The notes: generated by a model from the letters alone, not told the origin. A stretch of DNA of 24,612 bases from WQUF01 sp031549885 (GCA_031549885.1 JAVBPD010000062.1:1-24612), one strand, 5' to 3'. Positions 16,283-24,557 are shown, counted from the first letter of the stretch. Translations and numbers: made by a program.

Positions 16283-17284
16283 ATGGCTAATTTAACAGGT
16301 AAGGAAATTCTATTTCAACACTTAAATAGACGGGTTTATAAATATTTCTTGAAATATATTTTTTTACACCAAGGATCTGAAGGAAGCACTTTTTACAAGA
16401 CAATTAATATGGACAAAGTATATGTAAAAAATATGATATTCCAGTTAGAAAAGGATGGCATCTTAAAGCATGGCGAAAACTTATTTTTTACTGAATCTGG
16501 AATAGGATATATGAGAGAAAAATTTGGCTTTGGTGTAGTTGAAAAAACCCTTCTTTACAAAATATTTAATGAAGACATCGATATAGAAATAGATTTTGCT
16601 GAAGAAGTTGATAAATTAAGAAAAATTGCATTTAAAATCACACACAGCATCGATATAGAAAGAATATATGATGCAAAATCTGCAATTGAAAGATCTCTGG
16701 CAGCTATTTCAAAGGGTATAGGACTTGGAGATAAGATTCTCTTTTTAGGAGATGATGTAATGACTTGTTTTGCTTTTTCAATGGTATTGAAAAAGATATT
16801 TCCATTATATCATCCTTATTTGTGTAATATTGAATTTGTAACTCAAAACAATGATTTATTAGAGTATATTAATAAAATGAATTTAACAGATAGGTATTTA
16901 ATATTTTGTAGTAAATACAAAATAGAAAATGCACTTCCTTGTTATTTTGAGAACAGATTTAATTGCGTGTTTTCATCTATTACATATTCAAAGCAATCCT
17001 TTGAACTATATCTTTCTCGCTCAATCTCTTGCATTGAAAACTATGAAGATGGAAATATATTTTTTTCTATAACACAAAATCAATTTGATAAATTAGAATA
17101 TTTAAAATCTATTATTAATATGAATTTGCAAATTCAAGAGATTTATTCACAAACAAGTTATGGTACAATGAAAAATGAGTATAATCCAAATATGATTGAA
17201 TATTTTTCAAATAAATTGTTATACTTAAAAACAACAGAAACTTCTTGCAGTAAATATTTGCCAAATTTAAATATAAATAGTTAG
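16283..17284 (+). CDS. Diverged BpsA-like (DUF43) protein, 333 aa
   Basis: The architecture resembles branched-chain polyamine synthase (BpsA). An N-terminal winged-helix region (about 20-75, with IFLHQGSEGSTFY and MIFQLEKDGILKHGENLFFTESG) precedes a Rossmann-like domain. GIGLGDKILFLGDDVMTCFAF (about 145-165) corresponds to the substrate-binding GDD loop. The segment around ELYLSRSISCIEN...NIFFSIT (about 240-265) aligns with the family's LFLSRGI-x-L-K block. However, the acidic Asp-Pro-Pro catalytic motif expected before it is replaced by FSSITYSKQSF. It may therefore be a catalytically altered or regulatory paralogue. ATG 16283 has GGGAG eight bases upstream, and a GTG at 16274 is less likely. 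It is followed after 89 bp by rnr on the same strand. The family call is moderate. Confidence 0.6.
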   Translation: MANLTGKEILFQHLNRRVYKYFLKYIFLHQGSEGSTFYKTINMDKVYVKNMIFQLEKDGILKHGENLFFTESGIGYMREKFGFGVVEKTLLYKIFNEDIDIEIDFAEEVDKLRKIAFKITHSIDIERIYDAKSAIERSLAAISKGIGLGDKILFLGDDVMTCFAFSMVLKKIFPLYHPYLCNIEFVTQNNDLLEYINKMNLTDRYLIFCSKYKIENALPCYFENRFNCVFSSITYSKQSFELYLSRSISCIENYEDGNIFFSITQNQFDKLEYLKSIINMNLQIQEIYSQTSYGTMKNEYNPNMIEYFSNKLLYLKTTETSCSKYLPNLNINS

Positions 17285-17373
17285 AATTAAATATAAAGAT
17301 AATAATATAAATTGAATTTTTATTTGCTGAATATTGAAATAAAATGAGTAGAAAATGAGTAGTAGGTGATAAA

Positions 17374-19539
17374 ATGGATAGTTTAAGAGACAAGGTAATG
17401 TTTTTAGTAAAAGATAAAAATTACAAACCAATAACAGGTATTGAAATTTCATACTTGTTAAATATAGAAAGAAATGATTTAAAGTCTGTAAAGAAAGTAT
17501 TAAAAACCCTTGAAAAAGAAGGAGTTATCTTTAAAAACAATAAAGAACAATATGTTGTTTTTAAAGGTGAAAATTTAATCATAGGAAAAATAAGTTTAAC
17601 AAGTAAAGGATATGCTTTTTTAATTCCTGATGATGGTTCGGAGGACATATTTATTCCACCAGGTAATATTAAAGGGGCCATGAACGATGATAGAGTAGCT
17701 GTTAAGATTTTAAAAAGAACTCAAATAGGTAAAAGGCGTGAGGGTGAAGTTATAAAAATTATCGATAGGGCAAACAATACGTACGTTGGAGTATATCAAG
17801 ACAATAAAAACTTTGGATTTGTTATACCAGACGATAAAAAAATGCCTTATGATATATATATTTCTTCAAAAGATAAAGGAGGGGCTATAACAGGAAACCT
17901 TGTCCTTGTAAAGCTTATAAAATGGCCTGAAAACGATAAAAAGCCTGAAGGTAAAATTATTGAAGTAATAGGTAATAGAGGGGAAAAAGGTGTTGATATA
18001 AAATTAATCATAAAAAAATATAATCTACCTGATGAATTCCCTGATAAAGTAATAAAGTTTGCAGAAAATTTTGACAATATTATTTCGGAAAATGACATAG
18101 AAGGAAGACTTGACTTAAGAAATGAGAGAATTATTACAATTGATGGATCAGACGCAAAGGACCTTGATGATGCAGTAATAGTGCAAAAACTCCCTAGTGG
18201 AAATTACAAACTAGGTGTTCATATTGCAGATGTATCACACTATGTTAAAGAAAAAAATCCACTTGATAGGGAAGCATATAAAAGAGGGACATCTGTTTAT
18301 TTAATTGATTATGTTATACCAATGCTCCCTAAAAAATTAAGCAATGGTATTTGCTCATTAAATCCAGATGTTGATAGACTTGCTTTAAGCTGCATGATGG
18401 AAATAGATAATCAAGGAAAAGTTGTAAATTATGATATAAAAGAGAGCGTAATTAGATCTAAAGCTAGAATGACTTATGAAGATGTGACAAAAATTCTTAA
18501 AGGTGATGAGGAATTATCGATTAAATATAAAGACTTAATTGGTGATTTTAAATTGATGGAAGATTTATGTATAATTTTACGTCAAAAAAGGATGAAAAGA
18601 GGAGCTATAGATTTTGATTTAAAAGAGTGTAAGATTAAATTAGATGAAAATGGAAAACCTATTGAAATAAAAGCCTATGATAGAGAAATTTCCAATATGA
18701 TTATTGAAGAATTTATGCTCTGTGCTAATGAAACAATAGCTGAACATTTTTATTGGGCTAAAGTGCCTTTTGTATATAGAGTTCATGAAGACCCAGACCC
18801 AGAGAAGCTTTTAAGGTTTATGAATTTTATAAACAATTTAGGCTATAGCATTAATCAAAAAAGCTCCGAAGTTCATCCAAAATCTCTTCAAAAAATATTA
18901 GAAGCTGTTAAAGGCAAAAATGAGGAAAAAGTTGTTAACACTCTTTTATTAAGGTCGCTACAACAAGCGAGATATAACCCTGAATGTATTGGGCACTTTG
19001 GACTTTGTGCAAAGTTTTATTGCCATTTTACATCTCCAATAAGAAGGTACCCAGATTTAATTATACACAGAATTATAAAAGAATTTATAAAATCTGGTAT
19101 AAGCGAAAAAAAGCAAGAAAGATTAGAGCAAGATGTTGAAAGTGCATCTATACAATCTTCCATAACTGAAAGAAAAGCAGAAGAAGCAGAAAGAGAAGTA
19201 GATGATGTGAAAAAAGCTGAATACATGGCAGATAGGATAGGAGAAGAATATGAAGGAATAATATCTTCTGTAACAGGATTTGGATTTTTTGTAGAGCTTT
19301 ATAATACTATAGAAGGATTAGTTCATTTGGAAGAATTAAAGGATGATTTATATTATTTTGATGAAGAAAATTTAACATTAAGAGGTTACAATACCAATAA
19401 TATGTTTAAATTAGGAGATAAAATAAGAGTAAGAGTTAAAAAAGTGAATGTGCTTTCTCATGAAATTTATTTTGAGATTTTTTATGAAGATGATGAAAAT
19501 GGATTTAAAATAACAAAGGTAAAGGATGTACTTGTATAA
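17374..19539 (+). CDS. rnr: Ribonuclease R, 721 aa
   Basis: This 3'-to-5' exoribonuclease of the RNB family degrades structured RNA and acts in RNA turnover and tmRNA-linked decay. Domains in order: an N-terminal winged helix (about 1-65), two cold-shock/OB domains (about 70-200), the RNB catalytic core (about 250-575) and an S1 domain (about 620-712). The catalytic acidic cluster IDGSDAKDLDD supplies Asp257, Asp263, Asp265 and Asp266, equivalent to E. coli RNase R Asp272, 278, 280 and 281. HFTSPIRRYPDLIIHR is the conserved RNB C-terminal motif. The length is normal. The frequent clostridial neighbours secG and smpB are not next to it here. The start has a TAGGTGAT ribosome binding site, and a strong terminator follows at once. 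Confidence 0.97.
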   Translation: MDSLRDKVMFLVKDKNYKPITGIEISYLLNIERNDLKSVKKVLKTLEKEGVIFKNNKEQYVVFKGENLIIGKISLTSKGYAFLIPDDGSEDIFIPPGNIKGAMNDDRVAVKILKRTQIGKRREGEVIKIIDRANNTYVGVYQDNKNFGFVIPDDKKMPYDIYISSKDKGGAITGNLVLVKLIKWPENDKKPEGKIIEVIGNRGEKGVDIKLIIKKYNLPDEFPDKVIKFAENFDNIISENDIEGRLDLRNERIITIDGSDAKDLDDAVIVQKLPSGNYKLGVHIADVSHYVKEKNPLDREAYKRGTSVYLIDYVIPMLPKKLSNGICSLNPDVDRLALSCMMEIDNQGKVVNYDIKESVIRSKARMTYEDVTKILKGDEELSIKYKDLIGDFKLMEDLCIILRQKRMKRGAIDFDLKECKIKLDENGKPIEIKAYDREISNMIIEEFMLCANETIAEHFYWAKVPFVYRVHEDPDPEKLLRFMNFINNLGYSINQKSSEVHPKSLQKILEAVKGKNEEKVVNTLLLRSLQQARYNPECIGHFGLCAKFYCHFTSPIRRYPDLIIHRIIKEFIKSGISEKKQERLEQDVESASIQSSITERKAEEAEREVDDVKKAEYMADRIGEEYEGIISSVTGFGFFVELYNTIEGLVHLEELKDDLYYFDEENLTLRGYNTNNMFKLGDKIRVRVKKVNVLSHEIYFEIFYEDDENGFKITKVKDVLV

Positions 19540-19553
19540 ATAATAATTTTAAT

Positions 19554-19587
19554 AAAGGAGCTTTTTTAAGCTCCTTTAAGTTTTTTT
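19554..19587 (+). terminator. Rho-independent terminator of rnr
   Basis: AAAGGAGCTT (19554-19563) and AAGCTCCTTT (19568-19577) form a perfect 10-bp stem with a TTTT loop. AAG and seven T's follow. Confidence 0.97.
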
Positions 19588-19646
19588 AAAAAATACGTCT
19601 ATCAATTAAAAAGTAAGTCAATAATATTAAAAAAGTATTCATTTAA

Positions 19647-20102
19647 TTATTGATTCCTATGTAAATTATTCTGCTTTATAAAATTTGTAAAATACTTGAA
19701 ATTATTTTCTTGTATTATTGGAAGCACATTGGAACTTGTTTGAGTAATTTTTGTAAAAGTTTGTATGTTTATCTTTAATTCAATTTGTGGTTTATTCAAC
19801 TTTAAAAAGAGTAATTCTTTGCCTATAAATTTTAAACTTTCAATATTTTTAAAATCACTATAAATAATACTACCTGTTATTTCACAATTTGAATTTATAG
19901 GAATTATAGCTATTTTATTAATACTTGTATTTATACCAATAATATAAGAAATCATCTTACTAGAAAAATAACCGTCATTTAAAAAATAACCATAAATTAG
20001 TTGATAATTTTCTCCATTTGGTATATTATCAAAAAACACTTTATGTATCAGAAAAATATTTTTATTGCTATTTTTTTCAGAGGGTTTAATCAATTGGTTC
20101 AC
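19647..20102 (-). CDS. Orphan hypothetical protein, 151 aa
   Basis: No family is recognised. The protein is Ile/Asn/Lys-rich and soluble-looking, with no signal peptide or clear membrane helix. Alternating hydrophobic/polar stretches (for example YQLIYGYFLNDGYF and NKIAIIPINSNCEITGSIIY) suggest a small mainly-beta domain in residues ~25-100, with a more helical C-terminus. The GTG at 20102 abuts an AAGGAT sequence and so is badly spaced. A TTG three codons further in (20093) has better spacing to the same site and may be the true start. It is on the minus strand between rnr and the ParM-like operon, without partners. Base composition matches its surroundings. I judge it probably real because the frame is open and has a ribosome binding site. 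Confidence 0.6.
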   Translation of the reverse strand: MNQLIKPSEKNSNKNIFLIHKVFFDNIPNGENYQLIYGYFLNDGYFSSKMISYIIGINTSINKIAIIPINSNCEITGSIIYSDFKNIESLKFIGKELLFLKLNKPQIELKINIQTFTKITQTSSNVLPIIQENNFKYFTNFIKQNNLHRNQ

Positions 20103-20459
20103 ATCCTTAATAAAAAATTAATATATATTTAGTATACTTAAAAAAAATAAAAAAATCAATCAAATTAAGAAATGTTGAGATGTTTAGACTTATTTATAAG
20201 ATTTTAAGTTTTTTTATCATTGAATATCATATTAAAAGTTATTATAATATATCTTATCAATATATGTTGTTTAAACAAAATATTTTTATTAATATTTTAT
20301 TTAAAATATTATATATAAATAGTTTTTCAATATTATGTAAAAATTAAAACAAATAAATCTAAAATGTTATGATGAAATTATTAATCCTTTGACTTTATTG
20401 TATATTTTCATGCATAATATATAATATAGTTTAAAAAAATGAGTTGGGAGTGTATAATC
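20103..20459. other. AT-rich intergenic region upstream of the actin-like operon
   Basis: This ~350-bp region has no gene. It contains the divergent start signals of the orphan minus-strand gene and of the ParM-like gene, with runs of A/T and several short A/T palindromes. I looked for iteron-like or parC-like direct repeats, as in plasmid ParM systems, and saw none by eye. The promoter at 20389-20418 lies in it. Confidence 0.5.
20389..20418 (+). promoter_or_regulatory. Promoter of the ParM-like operon
   Basis: TTGACT (20389-20394) lies 18 bp before CATAAT (20413-20418). Both are one base from consensus. It is 41 bp upstream of the ATG at 20460. Confidence 0.65.
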
Positions 20460-21512
20460 ATGGTACAAAGACCTGAGACAAATTATGACAAAGATAACAA
20501 TAACAAAGTAGAAATTATTGCAGTTGATAGTGGTAAATACTCTCTAAAGAGTTTTAGAGTAATTAACGTAAATAATGAAATATTAACAGAAGCATTTTCA
20601 ATTAGAAATAAATTAAGAAAAATCAATAAAGATAGTGTGATAATTGGAAATAGCACATTAAGAGTAAATTATGAAGGGGAAACATATGCATTTGGTGAAA
20701 ATGGAGATGATCCAGACAGAGACACTATAAAATCATCTTTCTTGCATAAACTATCAGTTTATATTGCAATCCATCATTTCATAAAAGATTCAAAGGAGAA
20801 TATTGTAGAAGTTGAACTTGCTGTAGTATGTCCAATAATTCAATATGTTAACAATACGCTTAGAAAAAATTTTTATGATTTAATATATAACGATGGCAAT
20901 GAAATAACATTAACAGTTGATAATATTGAAAAGACTTTTAAAATTAGAGGATTAAGAATTATCCCTGAGGGTTATGGACTCTTATTTAACGATGAAGAAG
21001 GGGAATATAATGATACAATTGGCTTCATTGACATTGGAGGACAAAATATAAACTATGTATATTACAATGGGAAAACTGTTATAGATGATAAATGCAATAC
21101 TACTGATAAAGGTATATACAGTTTGCTTGATGAGATAAATACAAGTATAAAAACAAGTTCAGATACAAGTTTTATTGTTAAAGATATAGAAAATGAAAAT
21201 ATTGAAAAAGCGATATTAGCTGGGGGATATGGAAAAAAGGAAAATGTTAAGAAACTTACAAGCCCAATAATAGATGAATGTTGTGTTAACTACATAAAAG
21301 ATATAATTAATTTTATAAAAATACTTAACTGGGAACTTGCAGCTACAACATTAATATTTTGTGGTGGTGGAGCAATACTTCTTAAAAAGTATATTCAAAA
21401 TACCGTTCCAGAAATATCAGATTACATAGATTTCAAAATAGTAGAAGATATATATGCAAATGCAAGCGGTGCTGTTTCTTACCTTTATAGTACAGTAAAT
21501 AATAAAATATAG
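20460..21512 (+). CDS. ParM/StbA-family actin-like ATPase, 350 aa
   Basis: This is a bacterial actin homologue expected to form ATP-dependent filaments. The phosphate-1 motif is IIAVDSGKYSLKS (about 19-31). The phosphate-2 motif GFIDIGGQNINYVYYNG starts near residue 186. The adenosine-binding CGGGAILLKKYI lies at about 300-311. Length and layout match Alp/ParM proteins that segregate low-copy plasmids and phages in clostridia. Here it lies between chromosomal housekeeping genes (rnr, nth). It is followed 15 bp later by a gene that does not resemble ParR. Its role could be chromosome-borne partitioning left by an integrated plasmid, or a cell-shape or positioning filament. The ATG at 20460 follows GGGAGTG, which I prefer to the unsupported ATG at 20439. 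Confidence 0.85.
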   Translation: MVQRPETNYDKDNNNKVEIIAVDSGKYSLKSFRVINVNNEILTEAFSIRNKLRKINKDSVIIGNSTLRVNYEGETYAFGENGDDPDRDTIKSSFLHKLSVYIAIHHFIKDSKENIVEVELAVVCPIIQYVNNTLRKNFYDLIYNDGNEITLTVDNIEKTFKIRGLRIIPEGYGLLFNDEEGEYNDTIGFIDIGGQNINYVYYNGKTVIDDKCNTTDKGIYSLLDEINTSIKTSSDTSFIVKDIENENIEKAILAGGYGKKENVKKLTSPIIDECCVNYIKDIINFIKILNWELAATTLIFCGGGAILLKKYIQNTVPEISDYIDFKIVEDIYANASGAVSYLYSTVNNKI

Positions 21513-21527
21513 GGACTGATATTAGTT

Positions 21528-22256
21528 ATGGATATTTCGTCAACAGATGATAAGAAATTTGACATTTCTAGAATAAAGAAAACCATTGTAATTCAAATAG
21601 ATGATAATGGCAATGGTTCTGAAACAACAATTATAGATCCTGAAGTAAATCTAATATTAGCTGCTATAATAGAATATTGTAAAAAAAATGAAGTGACAGA
21701 AAATATAAAAATAAACACTTCAAGTGCTGTTTTAGATCAAAATGACCAAAATGACCAAAATGTAAATATTAACGAAAAGGTAATTAACGCATTTGATATA
21801 AAAAGAAATGGACTTATTTACTCAAAAGAATCTATTAAAGATGAAATAAAGAAAGATAAGTCCATAGATAAAAATAATGTTAACACAAGCATAATAAACA
21901 CTAATGAAAGCATAGAAAAAGTTCAAGTTCCTCAACATAAGCATAGATTTTTAAGCCAAGATACAAATGTATCACAAAACTATAGCTATAAGATATCAAA
22001 TCAACAATATTATGTAGAAAGAAGATCATATAAAAATCAAATTGATTCAAAAGAAATAAGGCAAAAAGAAATAAAGCAAATACAAATACAAAAAGAAGAA
22101 GTAAATGTTTCTGATAGTTTAGAGGAAAGTATTGTAAGTAATTCTCAAAATGACGGTACAAAAAAGATTGAAAGACCGCTGAGCAATACAAATGCTCCTC
22201 TTAGAAAAATAAAAAAATCAAACTTTATTCAAAGGTTTTATGATTTAAATAAATAA
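21528..22256 (+). CDS. Low-complexity partner of the ParM-like protein, 242 aa
   Basis: No family is recognised. An N-terminal ~60-residue part (KKTIVIQIDDNGNGSE, then DPEVNLILAAIIEYCKKN) looks folded. The rest is Asn/Lys/Gln/Ser/Glu-rich and probably disordered. It includes a QND tripeptide tandem repeat (three 9-bp units from about 21738) and a charged stretch (KEIRQKEIKQIQIQKEE). It ends in a basic/aromatic motif, KKSNFIQRFYDLNK. The position 15 bp after the actin-like gene fits that of ParR-type adaptors, but no ribbon-helix-helix is visible. Filament adaptors often bind actin-like proteins through a short C-terminal peptide, so the basic tail is a candidate (inference). The ribosome binding site is weak, so translation may depend on coupling. 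A strong terminator follows. Confidence 0.75.
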   Translation: MDISSTDDKKFDISRIKKTIVIQIDDNGNGSETTIIDPEVNLILAAIIEYCKKNEVTENIKINTSSAVLDQNDQNDQNVNINEKVINAFDIKRNGLIYSKESIKDEIKKDKSIDKNNVNTSIINTNESIEKVQVPQHKHRFLSQDTNVSQNYSYKISNQQYYVERRSYKNQIDSKEIRQKEIKQIQIQKEEVNVSDSLEESIVSNSQNDGTKKIERPLSNTNAPLRKIKKSNFIQRFYDLNK

Positions 22257-22260
22257 ATTT

Positions 22261-22320
22261 AGCATTATTTACACAAAGTTAAAGCATTGTTATGTTGTGA
22301 AAATAATGCTTTTATTATTT
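22261..22320 (+). terminator. Rho-independent terminator of the ParM-like operon
   Basis: AGCATTATTTACACAA (22261-22276) pairs with TTGTGAAAATAATGCT (22295-22310) with one mismatch in sixteen. TTTATTATTT follows. An internal alternative stem (AAAGCATT with AATGCTTT) uses the same 3' arm. Confidence 0.88.
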
Positions 22321-22374
22321 ATTTAGTTAATATAATATGGTCTTAGTGACTAATAGAATTTGGAGTGGTGGCAT

Positions 22375-23010
22375 TTGGAACAAAAAACTGCAATTGAAAT
22401 TATGAATAAACTAAAAGAAATTTATCCAGAAGCAAAATGTGAATTAAATCATGAAAGTCCATTTCAGCTTTTGGTATCGACAGTATTATCAGCTCAAACC
22501 ACTGATAAAAGTGTTAATGATGTTACTAAAGATTTATATAAAGATTACCCTGATATAAAAAGCTTTTTAAAATTAGAGCAAGATGAACTTGAAAATAAAA
22601 TTAGAAAAATTGGACTCTATAAAAATAAATCTAAAAATATTACTGCTCTTGTAAAAAAGCTAAATGAAGATTTTAATGGTGAAGTACCAAAGACTATGGA
22701 AGAATTAACATCACTTCCTGGTGTTGGTCCTAAAACTGCTAATGTTGTAATGTCAAATGCATTTGGCATTCCAGCTTTTGCTGTAGACACTCACGTATTT
22801 AGAGTGTCTAATAGGATTGGACTTGTTAAAGCTAATACAGTAGAAGAAACCGAGAAGCAGCTTAAAAAGACTGTGCCAATGGAAGAATGGATATTGGGGC
22901 ATCATCTTCTAATTTTTCATGGTAGAAGATGCTGCATAGCAAGAAAACCAAAATGCATTGATTGCAAAATAAATACACTGTGTGAATATTATAAAAATAT
23001 CAACATATAG
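22375..23010 (+). CDS. nth: Endonuclease III, 211 aa
   Basis: This DNA glycosylase/AP lyase removes oxidised pyrimidines in base-excision repair. The HhH motif LPGVGPKTANVV carries catalytic Lys120, and VDTHVFRV carries Asp138. With the TTG at 22375 as the start, both match the E. coli Nth numbering exactly, and the length equals E. coli's 211. The C-terminus holds the 4Fe-4S site with C-x6-C-x2-C-x5-C spacing (CIARKPKC, CIDC, CKINTLC). The TTG is preceded by GGAGTGG at 22362-22368, whereas an in-frame TTG at 22360 overlaps that site. It is a monocistronic-looking gene between the ParM-like operon terminator and gdhA. It is the second HhH-GPD glycosylase in the window. Confidence 0.97.
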   Translation: MEQKTAIEIMNKLKEIYPEAKCELNHESPFQLLVSTVLSAQTTDKSVNDVTKDLYKDYPDIKSFLKLEQDELENKIRKIGLYKNKSKNITALVKKLNEDFNGEVPKTMEELTSLPGVGPKTANVVMSNAFGIPAFAVDTHVFRVSNRIGLVKANTVEETEKQLKKTVPMEEWILGHHLLIFHGRRCCIARKPKCIDCKINTLCEYYKNINI

Positions 23011-23040
23011 TATTGTAAATTTAAACTTTAAGTTTATCTA

Positions 23041-23068
23041 TTTACTATAAATATAATAATGCTATAAT
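23041..23068 (+). promoter_or_regulatory. Promoter of gdhA
   Basis: A perfect TATAAT (23063-23068) lies 16 bp after TTTACT (23041-23046). It is 38 bp upstream of the glutamate dehydrogenase ATG, which has a full AAGGAGG ribosome binding site (23091-23097). Confidence 0.6.
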
Positions 23069-23105
23069 GAAAATGTATCATTAAAATAACAAGGAGGTTT
23101 TTTGC

Positions 23106-24467
23106 ATGCCCTCAATTAATGCAAAAGAATATATTCAGTCTGTAATCGATAAAGTAAAAGCTAGAAACAGTAATGAACCAGAATTTCTACAAGCTGTTGA
23201 AGAAGTTTTAAGTTCAATGGAACCAGTTTTAGAAAAACACCCAGAATATATTGATGTAAACCTATTAGAAAGATTTTGTGAACCTGAAAGACAAATATTA
23301 TTTAAAGTACCATGGATTGATGATCAAGGGAATTATAAAGTAAATAGAGGTTTTAGGGTTCAATTTAATGGTTCATTTGGACCATATAAAGGAGGATTAA
23401 GATTTCATCCTTCAGTAAATTTAAGCATAATAAAATTTTTAGCATTTGAACAAACTTTGAAAAATTCTTTAACAGGTCTTCCTATAGGTGGCGGTAAAGG
23501 CGGTTCAGATTTTGATCCTAGAGGAAAATCTGATAATGAAATTTTAAGATTTTGTGAAAGCTTTATGATTGAATTATATAGGCATATTGGCAAAGATATT
23601 GACGTTCCAGCTGGAGATGTTGGAGTTGGAGCTAGAGAAATTGGTTATCTTTTTGGAATATATAGAAGAATTCGAGGTTCTTTTGAAAATGGTGTTTTAA
23701 CTGGAAAAGGTTTAACTTATGGTGGAAGCATATTAAGACCTGAAGCAACTGGATTTGGAGTTACATATTTTGCAGATGAAATTTTAAAATTCAAAAACGA
23801 TTCATTATCTGGTAAAACGGTTGCATTATCCGGATTTGGTCAAGTTGCTTGGGGAATTTGTAAAAAAATGGAAGAACTTGGGGCGAAAGTTGTTACACTT
23901 TCAGGACCAGATGGATATATATTTGATGAAAATGGAGTTGTAGGAGAAAAAATAGATTATATTGTTGAACTTCTCAAGGAAAATAAAGGTGCAAGAATAA
24001 AAGACTATGCTGATAAATATAATGTGCCTTTCTATCCAGGTAAAAAGCCTTGGGAAACTAAAGTTGATATAGTTATACCTGCTGCAATTCAAAATGATAT
24101 TTTAATCGATGATGCTAAGAAAATTGTGGAAAATGGCGTTAAGTATGTCATAGAGGCAGCAAATATGCCATGTTCTAATGAAGCGTTAAATTACTTTGTT
24201 TCAAAAGGCATATTAGTAGGGCCTGCAAAAGCTGCTAATGCTGGTGGCGTTGCAGTATCTGCTTTAGAAATGTCACAAAATAGTGCTAGGCTTTCTTGGA
24301 CACCTGAAGAAGTAGATTCTAAATTAAAGCAAATAATGAAAAATATATTCTCTAATTCATTAAAAGCATCTCAAGACTATGGATTTGGTGTAAATTTAGT
24401 AGCTGGTGCAAACATATCAGGATTTGAAAAAGTTTCCACTGCTATGATGGCTCAAGGATATTATTAA
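23106..24467 (+). CDS. gdhA: Glutamate dehydrogenase, 453 aa
   Basis: This cytoplasmic enzyme reversibly converts glutamate to 2-oxoglutarate and ammonia. It is a hexamer-type family member of typical ~450 residues. Lys95 (in PYKGGLRFHP), Lys119 (in FEQTLKNSLTG) and Lys131 (in IGGGKGGSDFDP) have the 24- and 12-residue spacing of the C. symbiosum Lys89/Lys113/Lys125. The following PAGD gives the catalytic aspartate (about 171). The dinucleotide fold is SGFGQVAWG, followed by AKVVTLSGPDGYI. That second segment resembles the NAD-linked C. symbiosum enzyme more than NADP-linked E. coli GdhA, so NAD use is favoured (inference). The strong AAGGAGG site and promoter suggest high expression, in keeping with amino-acid-fermenting clostridia. 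It is monocistronic, with a terminator at 24527-24557. Confidence 0.96.
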   Translation: MPSINAKEYIQSVIDKVKARNSNEPEFLQAVEEVLSSMEPVLEKHPEYIDVNLLERFCEPERQILFKVPWIDDQGNYKVNRGFRVQFNGSFGPYKGGLRFHPSVNLSIIKFLAFEQTLKNSLTGLPIGGGKGGSDFDPRGKSDNEILRFCESFMIELYRHIGKDIDVPAGDVGVGAREIGYLFGIYRRIRGSFENGVLTGKGLTYGGSILRPEATGFGVTYFADEILKFKNDSLSGKTVALSGFGQVAWGICKKMEELGAKVVTLSGPDGYIFDENGVVGEKIDYIVELLKENKGARIKDYADKYNVPFYPGKKPWETKVDIVIPAAIQNDILIDDAKKIVENGVKYVIEAANMPCSNEALNYFVSKGILVGPAKAANAGGVAVSALEMSQNSARLSWTPEEVDSKLKQIMKNIFSNSLKASQDYGFGVNLVAGANISGFEKVSTAMMAQGYY

Positions 24468-24472
24468 ATAAA

Positions 24473-24506
24473 AGGGGCTGTCGCACTAAAAAATAAGAGT
24501 AGCCCT
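24473..24506. repeat. Imperfect inverted repeat after gdhA
   Basis: AGGGGCTGTCGCACT (24473-24487) has a partial inverted counterpart, AGAGTAGCCCT (24496-24506). GGGCTGTCGCA-type ends are common in dispersed clostridial repeats or insertion-sequence termini (from memory). This may be a decayed copy or simply part of the gdhA 3' end. Confidence 0.35.
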
Positions 24507-24526
24507 AAATAAAAATAAAAAAAGTT

Positions 24527-24557
24527 AAAGAGTCGGGTTTAAAAATCCGACTCTTTT
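24527..24557 (+). terminator. Rho-independent terminator downstream of gdhA
   Basis: AAAGAGTCGG (24527-24536) and CCGACTCTTT (24547-24556) form a perfect 10-bp stem. The stem may extend inward, and TTATG follows. Confidence 0.88.

Noticed and set aside
17115..17452. Minus-strand open frames between the BpsA-like gene and rnr
   Set aside because: They overlap the ends of two plus-strand genes, are Ile/Leu/Tyr/Phe-rich translations of AT-rich DNA, and lack start signals.
20103..20459. parC-like centromere repeats for the ParM-like gene
   Set aside because: No regularly spaced direct repeats could be seen by eye, only generic A/T palindromes.
20439..20459. Upstream ATG for the ParM-like gene
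   Set aside because: It has no ribosome binding site, and the GGGAGTG at 20446-20452 lies inside the extension, correctly spaced for the ATG at 20460.
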